Of a stretch of DNA of 64,000 nucleotides, positions 53,664 to 62,457 are shown one piece after another (within the stretch, counting starts at the first letter, position 1; the number at the start of each line of letters is the position of its first letter). Source of the stretch: JAPPHA01 sp965242975 (GTDB lineage Bacteria; Pseudomonadota; Alphaproteobacteria; Rhodobacterales; Rhodobacteraceae); contig CBDETS010000007.1 in the NCBI GenBank assembly GCA_965242975.1, forward strand, positions 4,402,001-4,466,000. The letters are read 5' to 3'. The notes under the pieces are model-generated. The model saw only the letters and a program-made list of their open reading frames with translations, made no database searches and was not told where the DNA came from. A program made the translations under genes and the position numbers.

Positions 53664-54329
53664 ATGAACAAGCAAATGCCCACTGTCGGGACAAGTACCT
53701 ACCAGCAGATCAAGCGTGACATCATTTTCGGTAACCTGGAACCCGGGGCGAAACTCAAACTCAACGGTCTGAAGTCACGATACTCAGCCAGCCTGTCGAC
53801 ACTGAGAGAAACACTGAGCCGGCTGGCAAGCGAAGGTTTCGTCGAAGCGCCGGAGCAAAGGGGTTTCTTTGTCACGCCGGTATCTGCGGAGGATCTGACC
53901 GAAATTGCGAATTTGCGGATCCTCCTGGAGTGCCATGCAATCGAGCAGTCTGTCGCCCTTGGAGACATCGACTGGGAGGGGGACCTCGTGGCGGCCCACC
54001 ACAAGTTGGACTTGTCGGAAAAAAAGATGCTTTCGGGCGATCACTCGGAAACGGAGACCTGGAAGCGCTACGATTGGGAGTTCCACCTGGCATTGATCCA
54101 GGCGTGCCGGTCAAGGAACCTCCTCGACATTCATTCCATCATCTTTGACAAGTATCTGAGATATCAAATGCTTGTACTTACATATCGCGGTGACGAGACG
54201 GTTCGGGAGCACAAGAACGTGTTCGAAAAGGCCCTGGCACGTGACGTCCCGGGTGCCCGGGCGGCCCTGGAAGAGCATATCGTAAACGGCCTGAACCATA
54301 CGCTCCGGCATTTGGCGGGCAGCGACTAG
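53664..54329 (+). CDS. GntR-family transcriptional regulator (FCD subfamily)
   Basis: 221 residues. Winged helix: TSTYQQIKRDIIFGNLEPGA then KLKLNGLKSRYSASLSTLRE and FVEAPEQRGFFVTPV. FCD effector domain: DLTEIANLRILLECHAIEQS, WKRYDWEFHLALIQACRSRN with a metal-binding-type Asp/His pattern, and REHKNVFEKALARDVPGARA. Such proteins usually repress a catabolic operon until an organic-acid ligand binds. The nearest candidate targets are the Rieske/sulfatase island and the TRAP operon, though 3 kb away and on the other strand. The ribosome site is weak. Confidence 0.9.
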   Translation: MNKQMPTVGTSTYQQIKRDIIFGNLEPGAKLKLNGLKSRYSASLSTLRETLSRLASEGFVEAPEQRGFFVTPVSAEDLTEIANLRILLECHAIEQSVALGDIDWEGDLVAAHHKLDLSEKKMLSGDHSETETWKRYDWEFHLALIQACRSRNLLDIHSIIFDKYLRYQMLVLTYRGDETVREHKNVFEKALARDVPGARAALEEHIVNGLNHTLRHLAGSD

Positions 54330-54731
54330 GCTCTTTTGAGTCCCGGTTTCCCACCGACACCGTTCGCTTGATCGGACGCATCCATTGCGTCGATGATCTT
54401 GACCCCGGCAGCCCTTGCGCATTCTGCACACGAAGTCACGCATTGGGAATGTCGATGCCGTCCTCACGTGCCGTGGCGGCCGTGGCAACCTCCGTGCAGA
54501 GATCGGCCAGGCGTCAACCAGCCCCGGGGAACTCTACCGGCATTGCCCACACGGCGTTCGGTCACGCCCGAGATACCGTGGCCATGACCGCGGTCGGTGA
54601 TCCGTCCGGGGTACCCGAAGCGTTCGAACCTCAGTCGTTCGAAGGTCCCCAGGTCACATTCCGGCCCTCCACCTCCACCGTTCCCGGTTCGCGAGTCGGG
54701 CAACTGTTCGCCGTGCGTCAAACCTGTCACG
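54330..54731. other. Convergent intergenic region
   Basis: Between the convergent GntR and histidine-kinase genes. Frames exist on both strands but none is supported. Confidence 0.4.
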
Positions 54732-56177
54732 TCAAGCCCTCCGGACGATCCTGAGACGGGCGCGAAGTCCACCCGGAAAGTCCTCGAACGCAAGGGACCC
54801 ACCGTGAAGTTTGGCGATTGCCGAGACGATCGTCAGCCCCAGTCCGAAACCGTGGATGGAGGTTACATTGCTTCCCCTGCGAAAAGGAGCCATCAATGCC
54901 TCCAACTCCTCAGCCGAGGTTCCGGCACCTTCGTCATCGACCGTAATGGTTGCAACGTCAGCGTCCGCATCAAGCCCGACCGTTGCCCGCCGCCCGTACT
55001 TGAGCGCATTGTCCACCAGGTTGGTGATGGCCCGCTGTAACGATACCGGTCGCCCCGTGATGATGATCTGGCGATCGCCGCTGACGAATCCCTTTCCCTG
55101 GCGCGACATGAAAACGGAACTTGCACCGCGCACAATGACATCCTCGCTTTGACGAAACGTGACGGGGCGTTCCATGTCCTGATAGTCGGCTACAATCGCT
55201 TCGATCAGCGAATTGAGCGACAGTTTACGCGGAGGCTCGGCATTCATTTCGGCATGGGTATAGGTCAAGACACTTTCGATTATGCCGGCCATCTTGTCGA
55301 TTTCGGCTTCGAGCCTTTCGCGAAGCTCGCAGTCCTGGATCAAGGCTGCCCGAAGGCGCAATCGCGTGGCAGGCGTGCCGAGGTCGTGGCTTACTCCTGA
55401 CAACACGGCTGCCCTTTCCTGCAGGTGGCTGCGCTCGGACTCGAAATAGGTGTTCAATGCATCAACGATTTTCCGCAGTTCCCGGGGGCCTTCGGTCTCG
55501 TAGCTTGTTGGACCGCCGAGTGCCCTGCGGCCTCGCAGGCGTTCGGCGAAATCCGTAAATGCCGATGAAATGTTGAGCGCGGAGGTTGTCAGGACCGCCA
55601 ACGCGACCAGTGCAATAAGTGCAGCCAGAACTCTTCTGTCCGGGGGCGAGGCATCGCATCCCCAAACGGATGTACCGTCGATCTCTACCCATTGCGTGTC
55701 GTCGATCTGGGCCAGAACAAGGGGGTTGCTGCAGTAGGAGGCAAGCAGGCGCGCCAGGTCACCGGTCGCTGATTGCGCGGTTTTCCCGGTCTGGGGAGGC
55801 AGGTTGGCCAGCGGGTACACAAGATCGGCCGAAAGGACGACGAAATCGAGCCCTTTGCCGTTCAGTGATCCTTCGCCGTCGGTCGTGATCGGCACGTAGG
55901 TGACGAAAGTGGGATTGGGTGTGCCCGATAGCCGGCGGAATTCGCCCGCAAGGGCAAGTTGCTGATCGCTGACCGAAAGCGGCCGGATCGAGATGGAGTT
56001 TTCCTTGTCCGATCCACGCACAAGGTCCCCATGCAGAACGACGCCAGCCGAAAACGCCCGGTCTTGATGCGCACGCCAGGCGTTGACGGACTGCATCCAG
56101 ATCCACATCGAAAGCAGACCCGCTGCGAAGGCAGCGAGGACCAGACCGATCCCCAATGTTCGGAGGCTGCCTTTCAC
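54732..56177 (-). CDS. Sensor histidine kinase (EnvZ-like; GtrS-type context)
   Basis: 481 residues. Membrane segments at about 7-28 and 183-203 enclose a periplasmic sensor domain of some 150 residues; a HAMP region follows. The phosphorylation site is His264 in LSGVSHDLGTPATRLRLR. ATP-binding boxes are NLVDNALKYGRRATV (N), VDDEGAGTSAEE (G1) and IHGFGLGLTIVSAIAKLHGG (G2). It overlaps the response-regulator gene by 4 nt. Its place next to a glucose-type ABC operon is like the Pseudomonas GtrS/GltR pair, suggesting that it senses a sugar or sugar acid. Confidence 0.92.
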   Translation of the reverse strand: MKGSLRTLGIGLVLAAFAAGLLSMWIWMQSVNAWRAHQDRAFSAGVVLHGDLVRGSDKENSISIRPLSVSDQQLALAGEFRRLSGTPNPTFVTYVPITTDGEGSLNGKGLDFVVLSADLVYPLANLPPQTGKTAQSATGDLARLLASYCSNPLVLAQIDDTQWVEIDGTSVWGCDASPPDRRVLAALIALVALAVLTTSALNISSAFTDFAERLRGRRALGGPTSYETEGPRELRKIVDALNTYFESERSHLQERAAVLSGVSHDLGTPATRLRLRAALIQDCELRERLEAEIDKMAGIIESVLTYTHAEMNAEPPRKLSLNSLIEAIVADYQDMERPVTFRQSEDVIVRGASSVFMSRQGKGFVSGDRQIIITGRPVSLQRAITNLVDNALKYGRRATVGLDADADVATITVDDEGAGTSAEELEALMAPFRRGSNVTSIHGFGLGLTIVSAIAKLHGGSLAFEDFPGGLRARLRIVRRA

Positions 56178-56911
56178 GTATCTGATTCCGTTGCATCCAC
56201 GGAGAACACATAACCGGTGCCCCGTTCCGTTTTCAGGATCCTCGGATACTTGGGATCGTCCTCGATCTTCGAGCGCAGCCTGGCGACCAACATGTCAATC
56301 GAGCGCCCGACCTTGTCGTGTGACTGCGCCGCATCGCCGGTAACGTCCAATGCTTCCGCGATTTCCTCGCGGGTCAGTGGAATGTGCTGATTGGCCAGCA
56401 AGGTTTGCAACAGCGCCATTTCGCGCCGCGACAGCGCAACCTGGACTCCTGTAGGAGAGAGAACGACATCGCGTTTCGCGTCATAGGTCCAGCCCGAAAA
56501 CCTGTAGGTCTTGGTGTTGCGTCGATGAACCAGGGATGACGACCGCCGGGCCCTGGACAGAACAGCCTTTACCCGTGCCAGCAACAGTTTCGGATTGAAC
56601 GGCTTGACGATGTAGTCGTCCGCCCCGACCTCGTAACCGGCCATCCTCTGATTGTCGGCCGAAAGCGCCGAGACCATGATCACCGGAACGTCCTGTTCTG
56701 CGCGAAGACTTCGGCAGATGTCCAGCCCGTCCTCATCTCCAAGCATGATATCGAGCAGGATCAGGTCGATCCGGCCGGTCTCCAGGTGCCTGGTAATCTC
56801 GACTTCAGTGGCGGCAGGCAGTGCGATTGATCCATTCTGCCGAAGGAATTGCGTCATCATGCTGCGCATTTCGGGATCGTCATCAACGACCAGTATTCTG
56901 GGAATCGCCAC
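56174..56911 (-). CDS. Response regulator, OmpR family (GltR-like context)
   Basis: 245 residues. Receiver domain with acidic pocket in ILVVDDDPEM, phosphoacceptor Asp54 in LILLDIMLGDEDGLDI, Ser in VIMVSALS and Lys in DDYIVKPF. The C-terminal winged helix carries SRREMALLQTLLANQHIPLT, DKVGRSIDMLVARLRSKIED and ILKTERGTGYVF. It is transcribed away from the sugar ABC operon. The intergenic half-site array at 56962-57008 is its likely target. Confidence 0.95.
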   Translation of the reverse strand: MAIPRILVVDDDPEMRSMMTQFLRQNGSIALPAATEVEITRHLETGRIDLILLDIMLGDEDGLDICRSLRAEQDVPVIMVSALSADNQRMAGYEVGADDYIVKPFNPKLLLARVKAVLSRARRSSSLVHRRNTKTYRFSGWTYDAKRDVVLSPTGVQVALSRREMALLQTLLANQHIPLTREEIAEALDVTGDAAQSHDKVGRSIDMLVARLRSKIEDDPKYPRILKTERGTGYVFSVDATESDT

Positions 56912-56961
56912 ACCAAGTTCTCCCGCGAAGTTCGGATCCGCGACTTGCCTGAATCGGATTA

Positions 56962-57008
56962 TGTAACATCATGCAACAGAATCGAGCTTTAGGTAACAAC
57001 GTGTAACG
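56962..57008. promoter_or_regulatory. Four tandem TGTAACA-like half-sites (OmpR-type)
   Basis: TGTAACA (56962), TGCAACA (56972), GGTAACA (56992) and TGTAACG (57002) are spaced 10, 20 and 10 bp apart, so all lie on one helix face. Direct repeats about 10 bp apart are the binding mode of OmpR-family dimers. They lie 50-90 bp from the regulator start and 128-174 bp before gtsA. Confidence 0.6.
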
Positions 57009-57135
57009 GACCGTGCAAAAATCTTGCGCCATGATCGGAAAACCGGGTCTGCGCAGATTGTATCGTCCGGCACGGCACCTAGAAAATTGAACCACCTGGC
57101 CGCAATTGCGGCGTCCTTTAGGGAGGAATCCAATA

Positions 57136-58380
57136 ATGAAAACCTATGTTCTCGGCGCTGTTTCCGGGCTTGCCTTGGTCGCAACGAGCGCAGCTCACGC
57201 AGGTCCCGAAGCCGAAGTGCTTCACTGGTGGACATCAGGTGGCGAAGCAAAATCCGTAGCCGTTCTACAAGAGGAATTCGCGGCGAATGGCGGTACCTGG
57301 ACCGACATGCCCGTCGCCGGGGGTGGCGGTGACGCAGCCATGACCGCACTTCGGGCGCGCGTCCTGTCCGGCAATGCCCCGACGGCCGTTCAGCTCAAGG
57401 GCCCGGCAATTCAGGAATGGTACGAAGAGGGTGTACTTGCCGACATCTCTGCCGTTGCGGAGGCCGAAGGTTGGACCGACGTCTTGCCTGCATCCATAGC
57501 CGGACACATGAAATGCGAAGGCACCTGGTGCGCCGCACCGGTCAATGTTCACCGGGTGGACTGGATCTGGGCAAACGCGGACGTACTTGAGGCGAACGGC
57601 GTTTCCATGCCGTCTTCGTGGGACGAATTCAACGCCGCGGCCGAACGGCTTCAGGCTGCAGGAATCATTCCTCTGGCTCACGGCGGTCAGGCATGGCAGG
57701 ACGCGACGGTATTTGAGGCCGTGGCGCTTGGCATTCTGGGTCCGGATGGGTTCCACAAGGCCTTCGTCGAACTCGACGAAGCCACGCTCATGTCTGACGG
57801 GATGAAGGCGGTGTTCGACCAAATGCGCATCCTGCGCGGGTTCGTCGATCCGAATTTCCCCGGCCGCGACTGGAATCTTGCGACCGCGATGGTCATGAAT
57901 GGCGAAGCCGCATTTCAGATCATGGGCGATTGGGCAAAGGGCGAATTCCTTGCAGCCGGCAAGGCGCCGGGAGAAGATTTCCTTTGCGCTTCGACGCCCG
58001 GTGACGGCTTCCTCTACAACGTCGACAGCTTCGCGATGTTCGCGGTCGACGGCGATGACAAGACGGCAGGACAACTACTGCTGGCCAAGCTGATCGTCGG
58101 CAAGAATTTCCAGAAGGTGTTCAACCTCAACAAGGGGTCGATCCCGGCCCGTGTCGATGTCGCGCTTGATGAGTTCGACAGCTGCGCCCACCTGTCCGCG
58201 AGCGATATGGCCGCGTCCAACGAAGGCGGTTCCCTCCTGCCAAGCTATGCCCATGGCATGGCGTTGCGCGGCGCGCAGGCAGGTGCAATTACCGATGTCG
58301 TGACGGCCCACTTCAACTCCGACATGTCGTCTGAAGAAGCCGTTCAGCAACTGGCAATGGCCGTTGCAAACAGCATGTAG
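57136..58380 (+). CDS. gtsA: Glucose/mannose-type ABC transporter substrate-binding protein
   Basis: 414 residues. ATG 57136 has GGAGG at 9 nt; signal peptide KTYVLGAVSGLALVATSAAH is cut near residue 22. Features of the glucose-binding branch of family-1 sugar binders: EVLHWWTSGGEAKSVAVLQE, WTDMPVAGGGGDAAMTALRA, PVNVHRVDWIWANADVL, WQDATVFEAVALGILG and FQIMGDWAKGEFLA. It is the first gene of a gtsABCD-like operon, separated from the permeases by a strong hairpin. Glucose is the likely but unproven ligand. Confidence 0.9.
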   Translation: MKTYVLGAVSGLALVATSAAHAGPEAEVLHWWTSGGEAKSVAVLQEEFAANGGTWTDMPVAGGGGDAAMTALRARVLSGNAPTAVQLKGPAIQEWYEEGVLADISAVAEAEGWTDVLPASIAGHMKCEGTWCAAPVNVHRVDWIWANADVLEANGVSMPSSWDEFNAAAERLQAAGIIPLAHGGQAWQDATVFEAVALGILGPDGFHKAFVELDEATLMSDGMKAVFDQMRILRGFVDPNFPGRDWNLATAMVMNGEAAFQIMGDWAKGEFLAAGKAPGEDFLCASTPGDGFLYNVDSFAMFAVDGDDKTAGQLLLAKLIVGKNFQKVFNLNKGSIPARVDVALDEFDSCAHLSASDMAASNEGGSLLPSYAHGMALRGAQAGAITDVVTAHFNSDMSSEEAVQQLAMAVANSM

Positions 58381-58393
58381 TCGACGGCATTCC

Positions 58394-58424
58394 GACCCCG
58401 CCGCGGTTCTCCCGCGGCGGGGTC
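58394..58424 (+). promoter_or_regulatory. Intercistronic hairpin after gtsA
   Basis: A perfect 13-bp stem GACCCCGCCGCGG / CCGCGGCGGGGTC with loop TTCTC starts 13 nt after the gtsA stop. A few T residues follow (CCCATTTTCC), so partial termination is possible. It probably gives the binding protein a molar excess over the permeases. Confidence 0.65.
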
Positions 58425-58445
58425 CCATTTTCCTGGGACCGGCTC

Positions 58446-59321
58446 ATGACCAAGTGGCTTGAAGACCACCTGCCCAAGTTGATGCTCGCGCCGTCGTTCG
58501 TCGCGGTCCTCGTTTTCGTGTACGGGTTCATTGCGTGGACCGCGTGGGTATCGCTGACCCGATCGCGTCTGCTGCCCAGGTACGAGATCGAGGGGCTTAT
58601 CCAGTACGAAAGGCTGTTTGCCTCCCCGCGCTGGGATACTGCGCTGAACAACCTTTTCATCTTCGGGGCGCTTTTTATCATCATAGCAATGGCGCTTGGG
58701 CTCTTGATGGCCATCCTGCTGGACCAGAACATCCGAACCGAGGGCGCAATTCGCACGATCTACCTGTACCCGATGGCGCTTTCGATGATCGTCACGGGGA
58801 CGGCGTGGAAATGGATACTCAACCCTGGCCTGGGCCTGGAGGCAATGGTTAGGGGTTGGGGATTCGAGCGTTTCTCATTCGACTGGCTCGTCGATCCGAA
58901 CATGGCCATTTACACCGTCGTGATCGCGGCCCTTTGGCAGAGTTCGGGCTTCGTGATGGCGCTTTTTCTGGCAGGACTGAGATCGGTTGATGGCGAGATC
59001 ATCAAGGCTGCGCAGGTTGATGGAATACCGACTTGGCGCATCTATACGGCGATCATCATTCCGTCGATGGCACCGATCTTTCTGTCCGCGTTTATCGTGC
59101 TGGCGCACCTGGCGATCAAGAGCTTCGACCTCGTGATTGCTCTGACCGGCGGCGGTCCGGGTTTCGCCACTGATCTCCCTGCCACCTACATGTACGCAAT
59201 GGCGTTTTCACGCGGTGACATCGGGCAGGCAGCGAGCTCCGCCATGGTCATGATGGCCGTCGTCTTCGCCATCGTCGTCCCTTATCTCTACTCTGAATTG
59301 AGATCCCAAAAGGATGACTGA
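58446..59321 (+). CDS. gtsB: Sugar ABC transporter permease (MalF-like, GtsB type)
   Basis: 291 residues, six membrane segments. The EAA loop that contacts the ATPase is EIIKAAQVDGIPTWRIYTAI-IIPSMAP. Other marks: FVYGFIAWTAWVSLTRSRLL, GTAWKWILNPGLGLEAMVRG and ALTGGGPGFATDLPATYMY. It overlaps the second permease by 8 nt. Confidence 0.93.
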   Translation: MTKWLEDHLPKLMLAPSFVAVLVFVYGFIAWTAWVSLTRSRLLPRYEIEGLIQYERLFASPRWDTALNNLFIFGALFIIIAMALGLLMAILLDQNIRTEGAIRTIYLYPMALSMIVTGTAWKWILNPGLGLEAMVRGWGFERFSFDWLVDPNMAIYTVVIAALWQSSGFVMALFLAGLRSVDGEIIKAAQVDGIPTWRIYTAIIIPSMAPIFLSAFIVLAHLAIKSFDLVIALTGGGPGFATDLPATYMYAMAFSRGDIGQAASSAMVMMAVVFAIVVPYLYSELRSQKDD

Positions 59322-60207
59322 TCTTGCGATCTCGCCGGCCCGCGGGCGAAGCCAGGCGGTACGAGTTTTCCTTCGATGGAGTCTGTACGTCGCTCTCGGA
59401 AGCTTCGTTCTGATCTATCTCATGCCGCTGTTCGTCATGGTCACGACATCGCTGAAGAGCCTCGAGGAAATCCGCACAGGCGATCTTGTCGCCTTGCCGC
59501 GCGAAGTGACCTTTGACGCCTGGTTGACCGCGTGGTCCGGTGCGTGCACCGGCATAAAGTGCGAAGGGGTAAAGCCCTATTTCTGGAATTCCGTTCTGAT
59601 CGCGATTCCGGCCGTGGCGATCTCGACACTTGTCGGCGCAATAAACGGATACATCGTCTCCCAGTGGCGCTTTCGCGGGGCAAACATCATTTTCGCGCTC
59701 ATGCTCTTCGGTTGCTTTATCCCCTTCCAGGTCGTGCTGCTTCCGATGGCACGCGTTCTGGGCATCATGGGGATCGCGGGGACCATCCAGGGCCTGATCT
59801 TTGTCCACGTCGTCTACGGCCTCGGGTTCACGACCCTGTTCTTTCGCAACTACTATGTCACGATACCAGCTGAACTTACCAAGGCCGCCAAGGTCGACGG
59901 GGCAGGGTTCTTCCGGATATTCTGGTCGATATTCCTTCCACTCTCACTGCCAATCATCGTCGTGACCGTCATCTGGCAATTCACCCAGATCTGGAACGAC
60001 TTCCTGTTCGGCGTGTCCTTCAGCCAGGCCGGGACTCAGCCTGTAACCGTGGCCCTCAACAACATCGTGAATTCGACCACCGGGGTTAAGGAATACAACG
60101 TCGACATGGCAGCCGCGATCATTGCGGCCCTTCCAACTCTGCTCGTCTACGTCGTGGCCGGCAAGTATTTCATCCGCGGTCTGACCGCCGGATCTGTGAA
60201 AGGATAA
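59314..60207 (+). CDS. gtsC: Sugar ABC transporter permease (MalG-like, GtsC type)
   Basis: 297 residues, six membrane segments. The EAA motif is AELTKAAKVDGAGFFRIFWS-IFLPLS. Family features: LVIYLMPL-type first helix, VTTSLKSLEEIRTGDLVALP, CFIPFQVVLLPMARVLGIMG and a C-terminal KYFIRGLTAGSVKG. It forms the transmembrane channel with GtsB. Confidence 0.93.
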   Translation: MTDLAISPARGRSQAVRVFLRWSLYVALGSFVLIYLMPLFVMVTTSLKSLEEIRTGDLVALPREVTFDAWLTAWSGACTGIKCEGVKPYFWNSVLIAIPAVAISTLVGAINGYIVSQWRFRGANIIFALMLFGCFIPFQVVLLPMARVLGIMGIAGTIQGLIFVHVVYGLGFTTLFFRNYYVTIPAELTKAAKVDGAGFFRIFWSIFLPLSLPIIVVTVIWQFTQIWNDFLFGVSFSQAGTQPVTVALNNIVNSTTGVKEYNVDMAAAIIAALPTLLVYVVAGKYFIRGLTAGSVKG

Positions 60208-60212
60208 TTCCC

Positions 60213-61310
60213 ATGGCTCCGATCCTGGAAATCCGGAATCTCGACAAGAATTACGGGTCGCTGGAAATCCTGAAGGGCATCAATGTGTCCATCGATTCCG
60301 GTGATTTTCTGGTTCTTGTTGGTCCTTCCGGTTGCGGCAAGTCCACCCTCCTGAACTGTATCGCAGGCCTGGAACCGATTTCGGGCGGGACGGTGAGCAT
60401 TGACGGGCAGGACATGACCAACGTCAGCCCAAAAGACCGCGACATCGCGATGGTGTTCCAGTCATACGCGCTTTATCCAACGATGAGCGTTGCGAAAAAC
60501 ATCACGTTCGGAATGAAGGTTCGGGGGGTCGATCAATTGACGCAACAGGCGAAGCTGGCGCATGTTGCGCAGCAGCTTCAGATCGAGCCACTGCTCAACC
60601 GCCGGCCCGGCCAACTGTCCGGGGGACAACGGCAGCGTGTTGCGATGGGTCGCGCGCTGGTCCGTGACCCCAAGCTGTTCCTGTTCGACGAGCCGCTTTC
60701 GAACCTCGATGCAAAACTCCGCGTCGAGATGCGAACGGAGATCAAGGCGCTGCACCAAAACCTGGGAGCATCCATGGTCTACGTGACGCATGATCAAATC
60801 GAAGCGATGACGCTGGCAACGAAGATCGTCGTCATGAAAGGCGGGGTCATTCAGCAAGTCGGAACGTCTTCCGAAATCTACAATCGGCCCGCAAACCTGT
60901 TCGTGGCGGACTTCATGGGCAGCCCGGCGATGAACCTGATACCGGCCAAGACACGGTCAAACGGCAATGGCACGAATATCGAAATCCTGCGCAGGGACGG
61001 GGAACCGATAGTCCTGACAGATCAGGTCAATCGCGATTTGCCGAACGACGTCATTCTTGGGGTGCGTCCTGAGGATATCGTGGATCCGAAAGTGCGCGGA
61101 GGAAGCAATATCCAGGCGGCGGACTGCATTGTCGACATTGTCGAACCGACCGGCGCAGACACCTATGTTGTCATGCAACTGGGCGGAAAGAGCGTCACGG
61201 CGCGCTTGCATTCGGAAACGACTGCCCAGCCTGGCAAGACCCAACGCCTGGCCTTCGATCTTGGCAAGGTATCGTACTTCGCACCTGACACCGGATTACG
61301 CCTGAACTAG
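60213..61310 (+). CDS. gtsD: Sugar ABC transporter ATPase (MalK/UgpC/GtsD type)
   Basis: 365 residues. Walker A GPSGCGKST (37-45), Q-loop VFQSYALYP, signature LSGGQRQRVAMGRALV (135-150), Walker B LFLFDEPLSNLDAKLR and His193 switch. The C-terminal OB-type regulatory domain includes LGVRPEDI. A MalK-type ATPase energises the GtsBC permease. It starts 5 nt after gtsC; the glucokinase stub follows after 4 nt. Confidence 0.94.
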   Translation: MAPILEIRNLDKNYGSLEILKGINVSIDSGDFLVLVGPSGCGKSTLLNCIAGLEPISGGTVSIDGQDMTNVSPKDRDIAMVFQSYALYPTMSVAKNITFGMKVRGVDQLTQQAKLAHVAQQLQIEPLLNRRPGQLSGGQRQRVAMGRALVRDPKLFLFDEPLSNLDAKLRVEMRTEIKALHQNLGASMVYVTHDQIEAMTLATKIVVMKGGVIQQVGTSSEIYNRPANLFVADFMGSPAMNLIPAKTRSNGNGTNIEILRRDGEPIVLTDQVNRDLPNDVILGVRPEDIVDPKVRGGSNIQAADCIVDIVEPTGADTYVVMQLGGKSVTARLHSETTAQPGKTQRLAFDLGKVSYFAPDTGLRLN

Positions 61311-61314
61311 GCCG

Positions 61315-61371
61315 ATGCGTCTTGTCGCAGACATTGGCGGAACGAATTTCCGCCTGGCGCTTGCCCATGAA
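61315..61371 (+). pseudogene. glk: Glucokinase, 5' stub
   Basis: The first 19 codons read MRLVADIGGTNFRLALAHE, the phosphate-binding start of bacterial glucokinases (DIGGTN). After that the frame loses all similarity and stops at 61566. Glucokinase is the usual last gene of this type of operon, phosphorylating the incoming glucose. The rest has been deleted; the junction leads into the dehalogenase remnant on the other strand. Confidence 0.6.
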
Positions 61372-61541
61372 ATCCCGACGAACGCGTCGGCAAGTCGACG
61401 GGCATGGCGTGATTCGCCGCATGACCTCCAGCGGAAGGTCGAGGATTCGCGGCCCGCTGTTCGCCTGGCGTGCTCGGCCGCCCGGTTCGTGGGTCTGCGC
61501 GTATTGCGGACGGATCATGCGGCTCCCGAAACACCCGCGCC

Positions 61542-62413
61542 TCAGCTTTCTTGCGCGCCGGGATGACGCCTTGTTCGTCCCATGAAGTCCCGTAGTGCTG
61601 CCACGACCCTGTCTGGCGCCTCCTCGGCCAGGAAATGCCCGCATTCTTCGAACTCGTGCAACTCGTGGTCCGACAGTTCAGATTTCCACCTTTCGAGCTC
61701 TTTCGTGCGGAATGCGATGTCCTTCAGGCCCCGGAGGAGAAGGGTCGGTTTGTCCGCAAAGACCTCCCGGTCGTCTCAGACCGAGCGCAGCCAGTCGCTG
61801 GCCCCGACGATGTGACCCGGGAAGGCAGCCATCGCGGTTCGCTCGTCGGGCGACGGCAACGCATTGCGGTAATGGGCCATGATTTCCGGAGTCAGGATGG
61901 TCCGGTCACCGACAGCCATGGGCATCACGGATCTCACGAAGAAGTTGTGGTGTTTGAGAATGTACTGCCCGACCCAACTCGACATGAAGAAAGTGAACGC
62001 CCTGAAATGGAAATCGTCACCGACCGGCCAACACCAGGTGTTTGCGATGACGAGATGCCGGACGCGTTTCGGACGCCTGCGCGTACAGTCCAGACCGACT
62101 GGTCCGCCCAGTCGTTCATGAAAAGCATAATGTCGCGAAGCTCGAGGTGATCGAGCAGGGCTGCGAACCGGCGGGCGTGGCCTTTCGGAAAATGATCTTC
62201 CTGCCGTCCACTGCGCGACGACAGGCCGAAACCGATGTGGTCCGGCGCGACACATCGAAATTTCGAGCGAAGTTACCGGATCGCGTGACGGAATTCGAAC
62301 GACCAGGTCGGATTGGTGTGCACGAACACGATCGGATCGCCTTCGCCCACGTCGACGAAGTGCATCCTGTGCCCCGATTTGGTGGCGAAGAACCTGCTAT
62401 CGAAGGGATACAT
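61542..62413 (-). pseudogene. Haloalkane dehalogenase-like alpha/beta hydrolase, decayed
   Basis: Pieces on the minus strand join into a normal-length hydrolase: MYPFDSRFFATKSGHRMHFV then DVGEGDPIVFVHTNPTWSFE, an in-frame TAA after HAIR, LRSKFRCVAPDHIGFGLSSR, ALLDHLELRDIMLFMNDW, a frameshift to GGPVGLDC, FRAFTFFMSSWVGQYILKHH, GHIVGASDWLRSV, a TGA where Trp is expected, DREVFADKPTLLLRGLKDIA and FEECGHFLAEEAPDRVVAAL. HTNPTWSFE, the nucleophile elbow with Asp in NDWGGP and the late His in GHFLAEE are dehalogenase marks. At least two stops and one shift make it inactive. Confidence 0.75.
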
Positions 62414-62457
62414 GTCGTCGGAAACCCAGCCCGGACGAACGGTCGACGCAATCCGGT

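Noticed and set aside
52690..62413. Possible recoding of TGA as Trp (TGA replaces Trp in msrQ and in the dehalogenase)
   Set aside because: Many intact genes here end in TGA, including TGATG overlaps between functional genes, and both affected genes also carry frameshifts. Plain decay explains it.
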